From contig NC_136006.1 in assembly GCF_048128805.1 (NCBI RefSeq), positions 7,540,179 to 7,604,178 on the forward strand: a DNA stretch of 64,000 nucleotides, in the 5' to 3' direction. This document shows positions 22,690 through 35,212 of this stretch, piece by piece. The stretch comes from Centroberyx gerrardi (lineage: Eukaryota > Chordata > Actinopteri > Beryciformes > Berycidae). The translations under genes and the position numbers were made by a program. The notes beneath the pieces were generated by a model that saw only the letters and a list, made by a program, of their open reading frames with translations, searched no databases and had not been told where the DNA came from. The number at the start of each line of letters is the position of its first letter. The stretch's first letter is position 1.

Positions 22690-24102
22690 ATGAAACAATC
22701 CCTTCAAATAGGTCGTGTCCCAAACACGGTGGAAGCCCTGGCTGGCAAACATGGAAGTATTTCAGACTATTAAAAACTGAATCAAATTTTATTCCACAAC
22801 ACATATTGTCGTGGCTCATAGACAGCTCTTCAACATGTCTTTTGTAGCTCTCAACTGTCCTTTTTGGGCCAGGCTTATGAGGTGCACAGCGAAAGCGATT
22901 AAACGATTAAACAGTACCGACAGAAATGACTGCAGAAATGACTGCTTTTACTGAAATTTTCTGTGAACCCTCCAATGCAATGGGATCCAAGGTTGTCACC
23001 AGAAATTGCCAGTAAAGAACCCTTAAATGTCAGGCCTTCCTCTGTTTGGAAGCCTAAATCCTCAATGTCTTTCAGGTCTTTGATAAGAGAGGCAAATACT
23101 TTCTTGTGGTCAAAATATTTGAAATCCTCTTCTCGACATAACATAACCAATTGCATAGGATCTATTGATGATCTATTGTGTAGCAAAATTTCAGAAAGTG
23201 TCATACACACTGTGAGTACTTTGTGCTTTTTCCTGCCTGAGCCAAGGGGGTTAACAACCTCGAATGCGTCTTGATATAAAATGACTGACACTGACGAGGG
23301 AGACTCCAGTAAAAGTAAAGTTTTTCCCTTCTGTCACATCCTCTATCACATTCTTTACAGCAGTATGCATCTTTGATTGTGCAAATTGGTCTTTAACTGA
23401 TGACTGGCTGAGGAGGGATTTCAGGGTCTCTTTGACGGGGATGTACTGACAGAAACGTTCTTTGCCCGCTGCATCTGAACCCAGAAAGATTTGTGTGGGC
23501 TCAACATAGCTAAAGTTTTTTAAGTTTTTTTTTTCTAAAGACTCCTTCATTGCACAACTTCATTGGGTCGTCTTGTGACACCTCATCAATGATTTGTTTA
23601 ATCTCATTTTCTGGCAAAGTGCTGCCAACCTTTCTTGAACTTTTGAAAGGACGTGTCATTCCACAGTTGTGCATCTCCTGGAACTCCTCTATGATCAACT
23701 GAATTGTGGAGGCAGGTAAAAGCATTTTAGCTTGCATATTTAAATAGAAAAGAGCTAAATTACTTAAAAATGCCTCTTGATCAACTGAACCCTCTGAGGC
23801 ACAGTCACCCAAATCTAACATTTCCTGCAACAAGCTCTCATTTTGCGTATTGTCTGAGGAAACATGTCTGTCTCCACATTCAAAGGGTGAAACTTGTTAT
23901 GTTTCCTGCTTAAGTGAGAGGAAAAGGATGACCTTACATGGGAATACTTAGGGCAGTCTGCATATGGGCACGATATCTTTTTCCCATCTCTGATATGCCA
24001 TTTCAGATGTATGCATAAACTGGAAAAGTTGAGTGACTGAAATGTACAACCATCAACCTGACAGGTTTTGTATGTTGATGTAAGACTGGAAGACTGTTTC
24101 AA
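22690..24102 (-). pseudogene. Broken gene of an uncharacterised C2H2/transposon-like fish family
   Basis: From high to low coordinates: two C2H2-like fingers (CQVDGCTF...HLKWH and CPYADCPKYSHVRSSFSSHL) at 23880-24070, then a long region in three further frames with LLCREEDFKYF, ISGDNLGSHCIGGFTENFSK and, near 22700-22860, FHVCQPGLPPCLGHDLFEG. I know these last motifs from multi-copy uncharacterised fish proteins that also begin with zinc fingers; their behaviour suggests a mobile element or its domesticated kin, but no function is established. At least three frame changes (near 23830, 23540 and 23280) break it, some of which could be introns. A 12-bp duplication (AGAAATGACTGC twice at 22922-22946) repeats SHFC. 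The 3' part is cut off where the L2 LINE begins. Confidence 0.6.
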
Positions 24103-24479
24103 ATATAGCTAACATTATAGAAGAAAATAACTTCGCCTATCACGTTATCACTTAGCTACACACCCGATTTCATATGTTACAAAATATTGTGGTTAGAACC
24201 CCTATAGATAATCAGGGAATTTGACAAATTGATTTGTGTCAGATATAGTTATGGATAGAACAGCCAGTCAGTGCACCTTGTGGAGAGACAGAGAAACCCA
24301 ATAAACTAAGCCAGCAAGACAGACACCTATCACAATATAATAGTTGGGAAGAATTGTTTGGCCTCACAGTTGCACCTCAATCAGAAAAAAATAAAGAGAA
24401 TGCTTTTGCATTAAAAACAGTTAATTCATGTTTGAAATAACCTGTTATGTATTGTTACAAAGAGCTCTCTTTCTTGCAG

Positions 24480-24750
24480 CAGCAGGAGGATCCTGAAGAT
24501 GGTGACATTACATTAAAATTAAACATTACCGTTACTATTACAGTATTACCTACAGTTATCTAGCCACAATACTGTAAAAATACAGTAACAATTTTAATAC
24601 TGGATTATTTTCCCTGCCCAAGGACAATTTTCCCACAATGCATTGTAATGCACAGTATATTACTGTATAAACAAGTACAGTTTGCTACTGTAGGCTAATA
24701 CAGTTAGTTACTGTCTAAATACAAGAATTACTAATGTGTTTCTTACAGTG
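24480..24750. repeat. ACAGTA-rich MITE-like repeat
   Basis: Many (T)ACAGTA / TACTGTA words in both orientations and an AATGCATTGTAATGCACAGT stretch. It ends in TTACAGTGCAG exactly where copy 2 of the samd9l duplication starts, so it may mark the breakpoint. Confidence 0.5.
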
Positions 24751-24879
24751 CAGCCAGACAAGAATAACTCTATTAACCGTCCCTAACTAACATCCTGCCT
24801 CAGTATAAAGAAAAGAAAAACAAAGAAAAAATTTAGATGACGAATTCTTACATGGTAATGTTGCTGTGCACCATCTTTA

Positions 24880-26040
24880 TTCAAAAGTAAATCTGTTATA
24901 AAACTGTTAACGTATATCATAATATTTCATGGAATAATGCAATGAAATTGCTGTGTTTGATACATCAATGTTTGTCAGCATGAGGCAACTTAACATATTA
25001 TGATAAAAGGCAATAGTGGCACTCAATTTCAAATAAATTCATTTCAATATAACAAAAAAACAGCAACATTTCAATATTCAAATATTCAAAAATGCCTCCC
25101 ATATTTACACTTACATTACATCGGTAGAAGTTTGAATATAAGAACATGTAAAACTCATGTTTTAAGAGGCTTGATTCAAAGGTAATGCAACATTTTTTCC
25201 TTTATAAGAAAGCAACTTAATGGTATCAATAATAGAACACACAGGGTCAAAGATACACACAATACATGTAAAATAGTGGCAAAATAATCATACTTAACCT
25301 CTTTTCAAAATGTGCAAGGCTTAATAAAATGGATGAATCCTCAAAAGTAAATCTTGTTATAAAACTGTTAATATACACCATTATATTTCATGGAATAGTG
25401 CAATGAAATTGCTGTGTTTGATACAACATCAATGTCAGCATGAGGCAACAGCAAAATTTCAATATTCAAAAATGCCTCCTGTATTTACATTAAATGGTAA
25501 ATGTTTGAATATAAGAAAATGTAAAACTCATATTTTAAGAGGCTTGATTCAAAGGTAATGCAACATATTTTCCTTTATAAGAAAGCAACTTAATGGTATC
25601 AATAACAGAACATGCAGGGTCAAAGTAACACATATTAAATGTAAAATAGTGGCAAAATAATCATACTTAACTCAATCACTTTTCAAAATGTGTAAGGCTT
25701 AACAAAATTGATGAATCCTCAAAAGTAAATCTGTTATAAAATTGTTAACGTACATCATATTATTTCATGGAATAATGTAATGAAATTGCTGTGTTTGACA
25801 CATCAGTGTTAGTCAGCATTCCATTTCAAATCATTTCAATACATAAAAAAAACAGCAATATTTCAATATTCAAAAATGCCTCCTGTATTTACATTAATTG
25901 GTTTAAAATAATGGCGCAATTAATCAGAATTAACTCAACCACTTTTTAATAAAATGGATGAATCCTCAAAAGTAAATCTGTTACAAAACTGTTAACGTAC
26001 ATAATTTTATTTCATGAAATAATGTAATGAAATTGCTGTG
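24880..26040. repeat. AT-rich tandem repeats in samd9l 3' flank (copy 2)
   Basis: The same array as in copy 1; GTAAATCTTGTTATAAAACT-like starts occur near 24887, 25347, 25727 and 25974, so this copy keeps more units. Confidence 0.85.
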
Positions 26041-26123
26041 GTGATGATGAATCTTGTGATTCAATCTGATTATCTTCTATCGTAACATTAGCCTGGATAT
26101 CTTCAAACAGGCTTCTCCTAGGT

Positions 26124-29100
26124 TCAGTTAATGTCAATGGCAAGTGGGCCTTTCATTGAGAAACCAATGAAGAATGACACTTTTGACCCCACTGCTCGTC
26201 CACTAAGCTGACTTCGGAACATTGGAGTGATTTCTATCTTCACATCTGGAATACAGGTATCTGCCACTATCAAGTTGCCCTGCACCTCGCCTGTTACCCT
26301 GCAAAGGAGCTCCTCTACCTCCTTCTCTTTCCATATTTTGCCATTTACCCACATTGAGGCAATTTGTTCCTGCCCAGCCTTAACACACCTCTCGATTTCC
26401 CCAAGGTGTACCAGTCTCTCATAACCCTGCTTCTTCCCCATGAAGAAATGGACAACAGGCCTCTTGCCATTGCACACTTCCTTCATCACTGCGTGATATG
26501 AGGTCCTCATCTGTGACACATACCTCCCCAGACTTGTAGGTTCTGCAGGCTTTAAATGCTGCTGTGGCCACAACAGTGCAACGGCGATGAAGTGCAACGG
26601 CAAGTTATCGCTTAATGGAATTTGTCCACGAAGAACTTGAGAAAGGAGATCAAGAAGCTTCTGGTATGGCTGAAGCTGTCGCGATCCGGGTTTGATACAA
26701 CTTAGAACAACATTCACATAGATGAAGTTGATCCTCTCCTTCACATTGCTGTCAGCAGCATTTGCAAGAACAAACTCGTACTGTCTGGCAATTTTCTCCA
26801 TCATTTCAGTTAGATTAGACACTGGATTTGAGAGACAATTCAGAATCCCACAATAGGTATCAGCTTTTCGAAACTCCAGGGATTGTCTTGCATGGTGAAC
26901 CTGCAGCATGGTGTGCATGGTTTTATTCTTCAACAGATCTGCAGAATCTGTCTTGCAGAAGAGGTCTGCATATTGTTTGAAACATCTGAAAAGCTCAATT
27001 CGGGCTACTTGCTCACGACTGTCTTTCATTCCACATCTGGAGCCCAAGTTGACATAGAAATTGTCAAGTAAGTCAATGTTCAACTTCATCCTGAACTTGA
27101 GGTTGTAAAGTACGTCCTCAAACTGTCTGAGAATGGAGTAGTAGCGTGTGTGTTTGTTACGCATGGGATCATGTCTCTCTACTTCCTGAATCCCTGATTT
27201 AGAATCGCCAGAGAGAACACGACTCATTATGTCATGACGGACATTGCCTGAAGAAAATATGGGTGTCTTTGCCAGTATTTCAATGACAATTACTCCTACT
27301 TGAATTTCTCCCAGGCACCCTGAAGTATTGAAAGGGCAGTTGTCTTGTCTTGTCTTGTTCTGCAGTCGTTGCACTGACTCCTTCTTTGCAAGGTCCTGTG
27401 TTTCCTTGAATGCATGTATTGCTGATCGAGCCATTTTGAGAAAAATACTAAATTTTTCAGGCTTAATAGGCACATCCTTGTCATTTGCAATGGCATTCTT
27501 CAGCTCATGTTTGATAACTTGTGCTGATGTGTCTGCAATATATGAGTTCTCTCTGGAAAGATCTTTTGCTTTCCCTGCCCAATCTTTTGCCTCTTTGAAA
27601 TCCTTCTTCTTTAAGTAATAGTACCTGGCTAGTAACTGAGAGATGATGGCATCTTTCTGAAATCTTTTTGATGCATTCAGTAGCACCATCTCTTCCAACC
27701 CCTGAGATTCACTTGCAATATCCTGAATTAGTGGAGAGAACTGAGATTCCTCCTCCACTGAGTGATGTCTCTTCACCAACATGTAGTGAACATCTTGCAT
27801 GAGTGTGCCTTTGCCTTGTGTGCTCTCATAAAGCTTGTCTGTGGTTAGCAGTAGGTTGGTAATTTCTGCTTTTTTTACATTGTGTGTTGCTGTAAGTTCT
27901 TTCAAACAGTGCCAAGCAATGCTTGAGTGGATCATTTTCACAGCTTTGAATACTACCTTAGCCTCAACTGAGATGATGGAAATTAAAGTGGAAAACTTTC
28001 CAAATTCATCTTCGACACTGCCAGATCCACAAAATGGTTTTGGTTGAAGACCTAGAAATTCCTCACACAGTGAGACAGAGAGTGAGGCACCCTTGCAGTA
28101 TACATTCAACAGAACTAAAACAGCAATGAGTTGTGCATGTTTTTGATCGATATTGAAGCTCTTCAGGGTGTTGCGGACCACACCTTGAATGTATTCTGGC
28201 GAAAAGTTCTTCTTCATGATCATGAATCCATAGAACGTTTCAGCATTCTTGTATGTTTTCTCTATTTCCACAAGTTTTTGCTCAAACTGTTTCTGCTCAT
28301 TTTCAAAGAGATTATTGCCAATGAATACAGTCTCTGCAGTTGTTTCTGGCTGTTCTGAAGACTCTGACCTCATGCAATTCAGCAGAATTACCTGTGGGGA
28401 GCTAGACTGAATGTCCTTCTTCATACACTCTTTTTCAATGAGTTGCTGCAAGTCAAACACTTTGTCCATGTCCTCAAAGTCATCTATCATCAGCAAAACA
28501 GGGACCCGAGGTAATTGCTCTTCATGGTCATACATCAAAAGTTTGACCACTTGTTCAGCAACTTCAGCCAAGTCAGCGTTGCTGTCTCTCAGAACTGCAC
28601 AACGGTACTTGTCCCTCAGAAACCATAGAGTGTGCATGGCTAAAGTTGTCCCACCACATCCAGGTACATGCATGAGGTTGAACAAAACACAGGCTTTTCT
28701 CAGAGTGCACAAATCTGGTATGACTGTGTTCACGATGAAGTCAAACTTGTCCCGTTTAATGAAAGGTGTGGATCCAGGCTGCTCAGAGAAATAGAAATTC
28801 CACCATGACACTTTTCCTCCTTTGTAGAAGTTCTCCTCTATGGCAATTTTGTCCTCATTTCCTCCTTCACACTGGTTCACACACAGGACATCTAAGGTAT
28901 TCAAGCTACGCTCCACTTTCTTTTCAAACAGTACTTTGCTTCCTCCACCACAGCTCAGGAAACGGCTGGATTTCCGGTTTTCTGACAAAAGACTGCGGAT
29001 GGTGCCATTGACTTCAGCAAAACTGAGCTCATAGATGCATCTACCAGAAATATTGATTCCATAGCGAGCCTCAATCAGGTCTTTCCAACTGGTAAAAGCA

Positions 29101-31693
29101 TTTTCATTTTCACAGATACAAAGAATTTGCTCTGTGCCTCTGAGCTCCTGCCTGAATGTGCTGAAAGTCTCCACGAGAGGGTCCGTCTTCTCACTTACAG
29201 CAGATAAAAGTAAGAAAATGACAAGGAATCTCTTGTTTGGAAGCACATCTTTCCGGCACAAGAATGAAATCACATCTCGAACAGAGGCTCCCTTGTCTGT
29301 AAACCAGTATTCTGTGTCTGAGGGTGCCTCATCATTGATACCTCCATTGCAGAACACCCAGCTGGTGTTTCTAGTTAATTTCAACTTGCTGGCAATGTCT
29401 TCAACACCTTCTGTGATTTTATACTGTACTGGTAAATGGACATTCACTGTACTCTGCTCTTCAAAGTGCCGCTGTAATCCAGTTTTATCTGATTCTGGAT
29501 CAAAGTCCAAAACAGCTGTTGGATTGAGCTCCAGAAGAAATTCCATTGATTCCAACTGGATTGAATGTGATTTGTTAGTTACTATCACATACCGCTCAAA
29601 GTGCGACTTATCTAAAGATTTGGATCCACCAGTAATCATTTGACTTAGTCTAGAGCCTTGATGACTGCTTTTAATCACTTTGAGGTGCTTCTCTTCTGCT
29701 TGTTTTCGGAGTTGTGATAGCTGTGGCAGACTGTCAACAAACTTGTTGTACTCCTCCATAGGTTTTGCATAGGTGGTCAGTGCAAGGAGATCCCTGCTGC
29801 TACTGCCATCACGGACATAGAAATGTTTTGACTGTTTTGTTTCAGTTTTGTCTGTTTCTTTGCCTTTTGCCTTCTTCTTTCCTTTCTTGGTATCCAAGCT
29901 GATATGGTAGAAGTCCTCTTTACAGATCATAGAGTCAGGCACTATGTCCACTTCTATCACACACTTCTCAGATGATGTCATATCCTTATTGAGAACCCCA
30001 ACAAATCGAGGAGGCTTGATGCACATTTTAGCTGCCGGTTTGTGTTTATGTTCAAAATAATCACTAATGGCATAACTTAGTGCATTTTCATAAGCCTCTT
30101 TGTCATTAACATCCACTCCCAACACTTCACCATGGATGAAGTCTGGCTTGTCACCTACTCCAAAATGTATGGTGCCGTTGGTGCGGCTATTCATGCAGGC
30201 TGCTGCAAAGCGAATAACATCAGTAGTGAACTTACTCATTTTATTTTCATCTGATGTATTGATGAAAGCTTTATACTCATGACAGGGTTCAATATAGTCT
30301 GAGGCACCTGATTCTGTAACATCAAGAATGCTGTTCTCTGTGTATCTACATGTGTCATGGTATCTATGGAATGGATAGGGCTTGCATGGCCTTCCAGACT
30401 GGTTTACAGAGCTTGTTGGATGCTCTTTCCTCAATTTCAACAGCTCATCTCTGGCATGAATGATAAGTTTGGCCGGCCCAAGAGTCACACCCAAATCTGT
30501 TAAGTCTGTTTTATCTAAAAGTAAAAGACTAGATCCTTTAATGTCCTGTTGAAGCAACATATCTGCAAATTTGTCATCCACACCAGCCTCCTTGAGAGCC
30601 CATTGTCTCACTTGATGTTTACTCCAATCCTTGATGTCAGCTGACAGATCCTCCTCTTCATTCTAAAATAAAAGACATCACCTTATTATTCCAAATTCAA
30701 ATTACCTTTAATTATTTGTTGACGATATTTAGTGTTGGGGAATGGGGTGCAGTTAACTCTACAACTACTTGTTAAACCAACTTGTGCAGTATTTGCGTGA
30801 TAGTTCAGCTGAATTCAAATCTTAGATTTTTAAGCACTTAATTGCTTTGAGACATTTTGTTTAAGTACTTAGCTAGAAACTTACTACATTTAATATTAAA
30901 TGTTTTTGTAACAAGATTTAACAGTATGTGACAGGTAATTGTTTTTAAAAGTCTTAAAGTGTTTATTTGTACGCTGTTGTAAACAGTGGGATAGCAACTG
31001 AGATAATGCCTCTTTTTTGTCTGTGTAACAAATCACACAAAGCTTTGATTGCTATAGCTGCAATCTGAGGTCTGAACTCAAACTCCAAGGCCAAAGATCC
31101 AGTTGACATTCAAAAACAATCAAAAACTGCAAAACTGTTATTAGTCAGGAGTACATAATGTTGGATTACAGCCTCATGCAAGTATACCCAGCTGCAGCCT
31201 GCGGAACGGGGCGGGGCTACAGATCGAACCTGTAATCCCGCCCATTGATGATTTCATTGGTTTAGCGAACCTGTAATCCCGCCCATTGTTGATTTCATTG
31301 GTTTAGCGAACCTGTAATCCCGCCCATTGATGATTTCATTGGTTTAGCGAACCTGTAATCCCGCCCACTGATGATTTCATTGGTTTAGCAAACCTGTAAT
31401 CCCGCCCACTGATGATTTCATTGGTTTAGAGGTCGAAACAGGGCGGGACTACAGATCGCCTGTAATCTAAACTGAGAATCCACTATGGTTGGAAGCGAGG
31501 GAAGTAGTGGTTTGTTTGCTTAGCGGTAGTTATTCAATTTAGTTTCCTACTGTACATATATTCACAAACACTCTGTTGCATGTAAGAAAAGTCAATAACG
31601 CCAGCAATTAAAATAAAATGTTTTTATGGTGAAATATATTTATTACCTTTTCAAGTTTTTTCAAATGACAAAGACAGTACAATTCACACTAAG

Positions 31694-31730
<37 letters not shown>

Positions 31731-32729
31731 AGAACATTTCACTCACTACAGTACTCACTATTCAAATCATCACAATGCACAACCGACAAGCATAGTTAAC
31801 ATCAAGGCTATCATTACTGGCTCACTAGCTGCTAATGTTAGCTACAGATCGAACCTGTAATCCCGCTCATTGATGATTTCATTGGTTTAGCAGTCGACTT
31901 CATTGTTTTAGTGGACGATTTCATTGGTTTAGCGGTTGACCTGTACCCCCGCCCCGATCTGTAGGCCCACCCCGATCTGTAGCCCCGCCCCGATCTGTAG
32001 CCCCGCCCCGATCTGTAGGCTGCAGCTGGGTGCTTCTCGCCTTGTGGGGCAGCAGGTTGGCTTAGTGAGTAGGGGTCCTGGCCATGTTTAGGTATTGCTG
32101 AGCAAGGCGATAAATCCCTACCAGCTCCAAGGGAAGGTCTGTATCTGACCTTGCGTTGTTACAACATTAAGAAGATATTACTTATACCACAAATACACAC
32201 AAACACACACTGGGAGGTCAGAGGTCAGGGTCAGCTACAGTACAGCTTCCCTGGAGCTAATAGGGATTCAATGTCTTGCTCAAGCACACTTCAGTAGGGT
32301 GGGTGTTTAATGTCACAGCAGCTTGTACCTGGGCCTCCTGGTTGAAGGATGATCTCCCTAATCCCTATCCCACTTTTCTGCTTCATGTTATATTTTTTTG
32401 TATAATACCTATATGAGATTCCAGGCTCAGATGTGATGGCTTTACACATTGTGGGGGGCAGTAGTAGTTGAACTAATTTTGCAAAGCTGTGTTAAATTGA
32501 TAAATATTATTTTTAGTGTGTTGGATCAAATATTGAACTTCTTTCACTGTAAAGCAGTTAGCAGTTTGATTGATTACAATATAAAAGTAGCTTTCCCTAA
32601 AGCAATGATATAGCAGAGATTTAAAAGAAGCAGTTCACAATAGAAATTACTAAATTGAGTACATATTAAAAAAATTAAATGTAGTTAATTTCAACAGTAC
32701 TTTACCTTAATTTCGCCTGGGTCAGCCAT
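26124..32729 (-). CDS. samd9l: SAMD9-like protein, copy 2 (two coding exons)
   Basis: Coding sequence is complement(32706-32729, 26124-30662), 1520 residues. Exon 1 is MADPGEIK with donor AAG|GTAAAG; the large exon follows TAG|AATGAAGAG in phase 0. Domain order equals copy 1: SAM, AlbA_2/Schlafen-like, P-loop NTPase with HVPGCGGTTLA, Walker B LLMIDDFED, helical repeats, OB-like C-terminus ending in LAIDIN. It is seven residues longer through two in-frame insertions: GGSKS after SRLSQMIT, and two residues in NPVSNLTEMMEK. An alternative first exon lies at 33212-33235. The open frame and many scattered substitutions argue that both copies are kept under selection, but this was not computed. Role as for copy 1: cytoplasmic, interferon-linked restriction factor. 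Confidence 0.95.
31179..32038. mobile_element. hAT-like MITE with 41-bp tandem repeats in samd9l intron 1 (copy 2)
   Basis: Ends share the inverted sequence ACCCAGCTGCAG (left CAAGTATACCCAGCTGCAG; right the reverse complement with CGAGAAGC outermost). Eight-bp flanks GCCTCATG and GCCTTGTG match the single GCCTTATG at the empty site in copy 1 (16619-16626). Inside are five exact-length 41-bp units (31226-31430, GAACCTGTAATCCCGCCCAT start), one more unit at 31851, a GT/GA microsatellite (31697-31733), and GGGGCGGGGCTACAGATCG/CCCCGCCCCGATCTGTAG subterminal repeats. No transposase. Confidence 0.85.
32041..32480 (+). mobile_element. tRNA-derived SINE in samd9l intron 1 (copy 2)
   Basis: Head GGGGCAGCAGGTTGGCTTAG and body AGTAGGGTGGGTGTTTAATG match copy 1. 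The B box is degraded: the segment between head and CTACCAGCTCCAAGG is shortened. The hAT-like MITE lies directly at its 5' edge. Confidence 0.65.
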
Positions 32730-33560
32730 AATAACCTCTGTTCACGCATCACAAATTTAGATGATCATCAAAGCTGAAAAGAAGATCAAAATATTCTAAA
32801 TTATTATTATTGAGTGCAGCCTGGAACAGAAAAGAATAAGTACATATAGTAGCCAGGCTTTTCTACAAGACCAACTCTGTAATATATTTCCACTATCAGT
32901 CCTAGTGCCCATTGGGTATAAAATAAGATTATATTTGGATACTTCTGTGATGATGTATGGAATACTTGCACTGTAGTTACAGATTTTTTTTTTTCTGTCC
33001 AATTGCACATTGATCTTTGACTCCAAAGTGAACTCTTTCATGATACTCTATTGATACCCTTCCGAACAAAGTTGTCTTTTCACTCATTATAAAAATAGCT
33101 TCCCCTAAAGTGATGATATAGCATACATTTAAAATGAGCAATTCACAATAGAAAGCTATAAACTGAGAACATACTAAAAATTCATTAAAGTTCATTTCAA
33201 CTGTACTTTACCTTCATTTCGCATGAACCAGCCATAATAGCCTCTGGTCATTCATCACAAATTTAGATCATCATCAAAGCTGAAAAAAATACAAATATTC
33301 AAAATTACAAATGTATAAATGTATAGGTATAAATCAACAGTCATCATGGTTGGTTGCACTGGTTGTAAGTTGTTGTTTTTTTGTTTTTTTAGTGCAGCCT
33401 GACGTGCCAAATGGAACAAAAAGAATAAGTACATATAGTTGCCAGGCTTTTCTTCCAGACCAACTCTGTAATACATTTCCACTATCAGTCCTAGTGCCCA
33501 TTGGGTATAAAATAGATTATATGTGTAATGTGATGATGTAATACTTCCACTGTAGTTACA
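32580..33560. repeat. Tandem duplication of the exon-1 region (copy 2)
   Basis: About 32580-32990 and 33110-33560 align: both have CAATAGAAA..., TACTTTACCTT with an 8-codon exon, TCACAAATTTAGAT(C/G)ATCATC, CCAGGCTTTTCT and TAGTGCCCATTGGGTATAAAAT. Copy 1 has the block once (18110-18620). Confidence 0.85.
33212..33235 (-). CDS. Alternative 8-codon first exon of samd9l copy 2
   Basis: ATG to AAG|GTAAAG encodes MAGSCEMK, in phase with the large exon. It is the duplicate of the exon at 32706-32729. If used it would change residues 3-7 only. Which exon is spliced is unknown. Confidence 0.5.
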
Positions 33561-34441
33561 AATATTTGTATTTGTTTCAGATTAACAATAAGCCCACATT
33601 GTGAATTTCCACTGTCTAGTGTGGGCAATGAGATGCACTAGCTGTATGAGGAAAATCAAGATTTCACTAGTGTGCTCTCTGGTGCCAGCTGTGGCTGGAA
33701 ATGAATCAAACCAGGAAGAAGGTGTGGTGCCCATTCAATACACATTTTAAATGTAGTTACACAAAAGAAAAAATAATTAAACTAATAAACAAGCCAGTTG
33801 CATGGTAAGCATGTCAAGATGAATTCATCACTTCATCACATACATTACATTTCACTTATTTATCACATATTACCATATTGAATAAGCATAATGAAACATA
33901 TGAATACAAGCAATAAAAGCCAGTATAAGTAACTACCAAGATTATAATTTAATCAAGCAAGAGTTTAAAAATAAAAAATTTGGTTTCCATTCTAGTCAAT
34001 TTGTGTCAGACAGGCAGAGGCAACATATAGCCTATGGGTGGAGCAGAAATGATCAAGTTTGTTACTTCCAGCTGGACAGGTAATATTATTTGGTTTCAAG
34101 GCCCATTTAGGTTATCAATACTCAGGTTATCAAAACAGTTTTCAGAAATGCCTCGGTGGCCAAAGGTGATAGGCTACAATAATTTTAAATCTCCAAATCA
34201 GATCCCAAATCACACAAACCTACAAGATAATAATTAGATATTAATAACTGATTGTCTGGCATGTGAATATTGCATGTAAATCTAAGGATGTAATTACATT
34301 TTTGTTTTGGAAGTCGAATAAGAATTGGATACAGGTCCGGGCCTTTCTTCTCAGGTAGGCTGTGTTTACAACAACATGTCTTAACATGGCCCACATTGAA
34401 AAACAGACTACAGGAAGTATAATGGAAAAAAACACACTCAC

Positions 34442-34545
34442 CCGTCCTGGCCAAGTGTCTTTGCTATACCGCTATCTGCGCTGTCCCCATTGTTTTATGA
34501 ATTGTTTACCAACCAGGGTTGATGTGACAGCCTTTTCTAAAAAAG
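34442..34545 (-). other. Candidate proximal 5' non-coding exon, samd9l copy 2
   Basis: The minus-strand block ends in CCAGGACGG|GTGAGTG and matches the copy 1 exon at 19458. The upstream limit is uncertain. About 34560-34880 above it is not shared with the proximal part of copy 1 and contains CATCTAGA inverted phrases (34826-34862). Confidence 0.45.
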
Positions 34546-34998
34546 GAAATAAAAATTAAATTTAACAAATGAAGGGATTCTGTCCACAGTAACGCTAGAG
34601 GGCTTTTAATTTGAAACGGAAACAGGAAGTGTTGAGTCATGTCTGTGACATATTCTACAGATATAGACATTGAAACTGTATTGAAAGGTGTAATGTTGCT
34701 GGTATGATGTCAGTATGACTATCAACAGATAATGCCGACAGTGAAAACAGATTTTCACTGTCTGTTTTTGCTGAGAACCGCGCGCGTCACGCGGAAAAAA
34801 TAGGCGACACGCCAAATCTCTAGATGAGCCGCAGCCACATCTAGAGATCTACATCTAGATGTGGCCGGGGCGATGTAATTGCTTTTTTTATTTGGAGGTC
34901 GAATTGGGATTGCCTCTCTCTTTTTGCAAGAACATGCCATAACATGGCCCACACTGAAAAACACAGAAAGTAGTCTTTAATGAAATATAACACACTTA

Positions 34999-35190
34999 CC
35001 TATCCTGGTCAAGTTTCTTGCTCTTATAATTGATGATCCGCGCTGTCCTCGTCGATTTATCAATTGCTTGCCAACCAGGGTTGATGTGACAGCCTTTTCC
35101 AAAGAAGTAAGTAAGTACTGACTCTTGATGTTCTTGTTTGCGGAGGAGACAGTGAGATCTGCCGGTCGGTAGGCAGAACTGATTTAAGGT
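34999..35190 (-). other. Candidate distal 5' non-coding exon, samd9l copy 2
   Basis: The minus-strand block ends in GACCAGGATAG|GTAAGTGTG, matching the exon at 20022 in copy 1, and lies directly beside the ISRE-like palindrome. Confidence 0.5.
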
Positions 35191-35212
35191 CGTTTCATAT
35201 GAAACGAAACCT
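35191..35212. promoter_or_regulatory. ISRE-like site within a perfect palindrome, samd9l copy 2
   Basis: CGTTTCATATGAAACG (35191-35206) is a perfect 16-bp palindrome that overlaps GAAACGAAACCT (35201-35212). Both strands thus offer GAAAC cores. Copy 1 has the right half intact and a changed left half (CAGTTCATATGAAACG). Confidence 0.6.

Noticed and set aside
31226..31430. CRISPR-like array of regularly spaced repeats
   Set aside because: The 41-bp units are directly adjacent without spacers, in a eukaryotic MITE; a minisatellite, not CRISPR.
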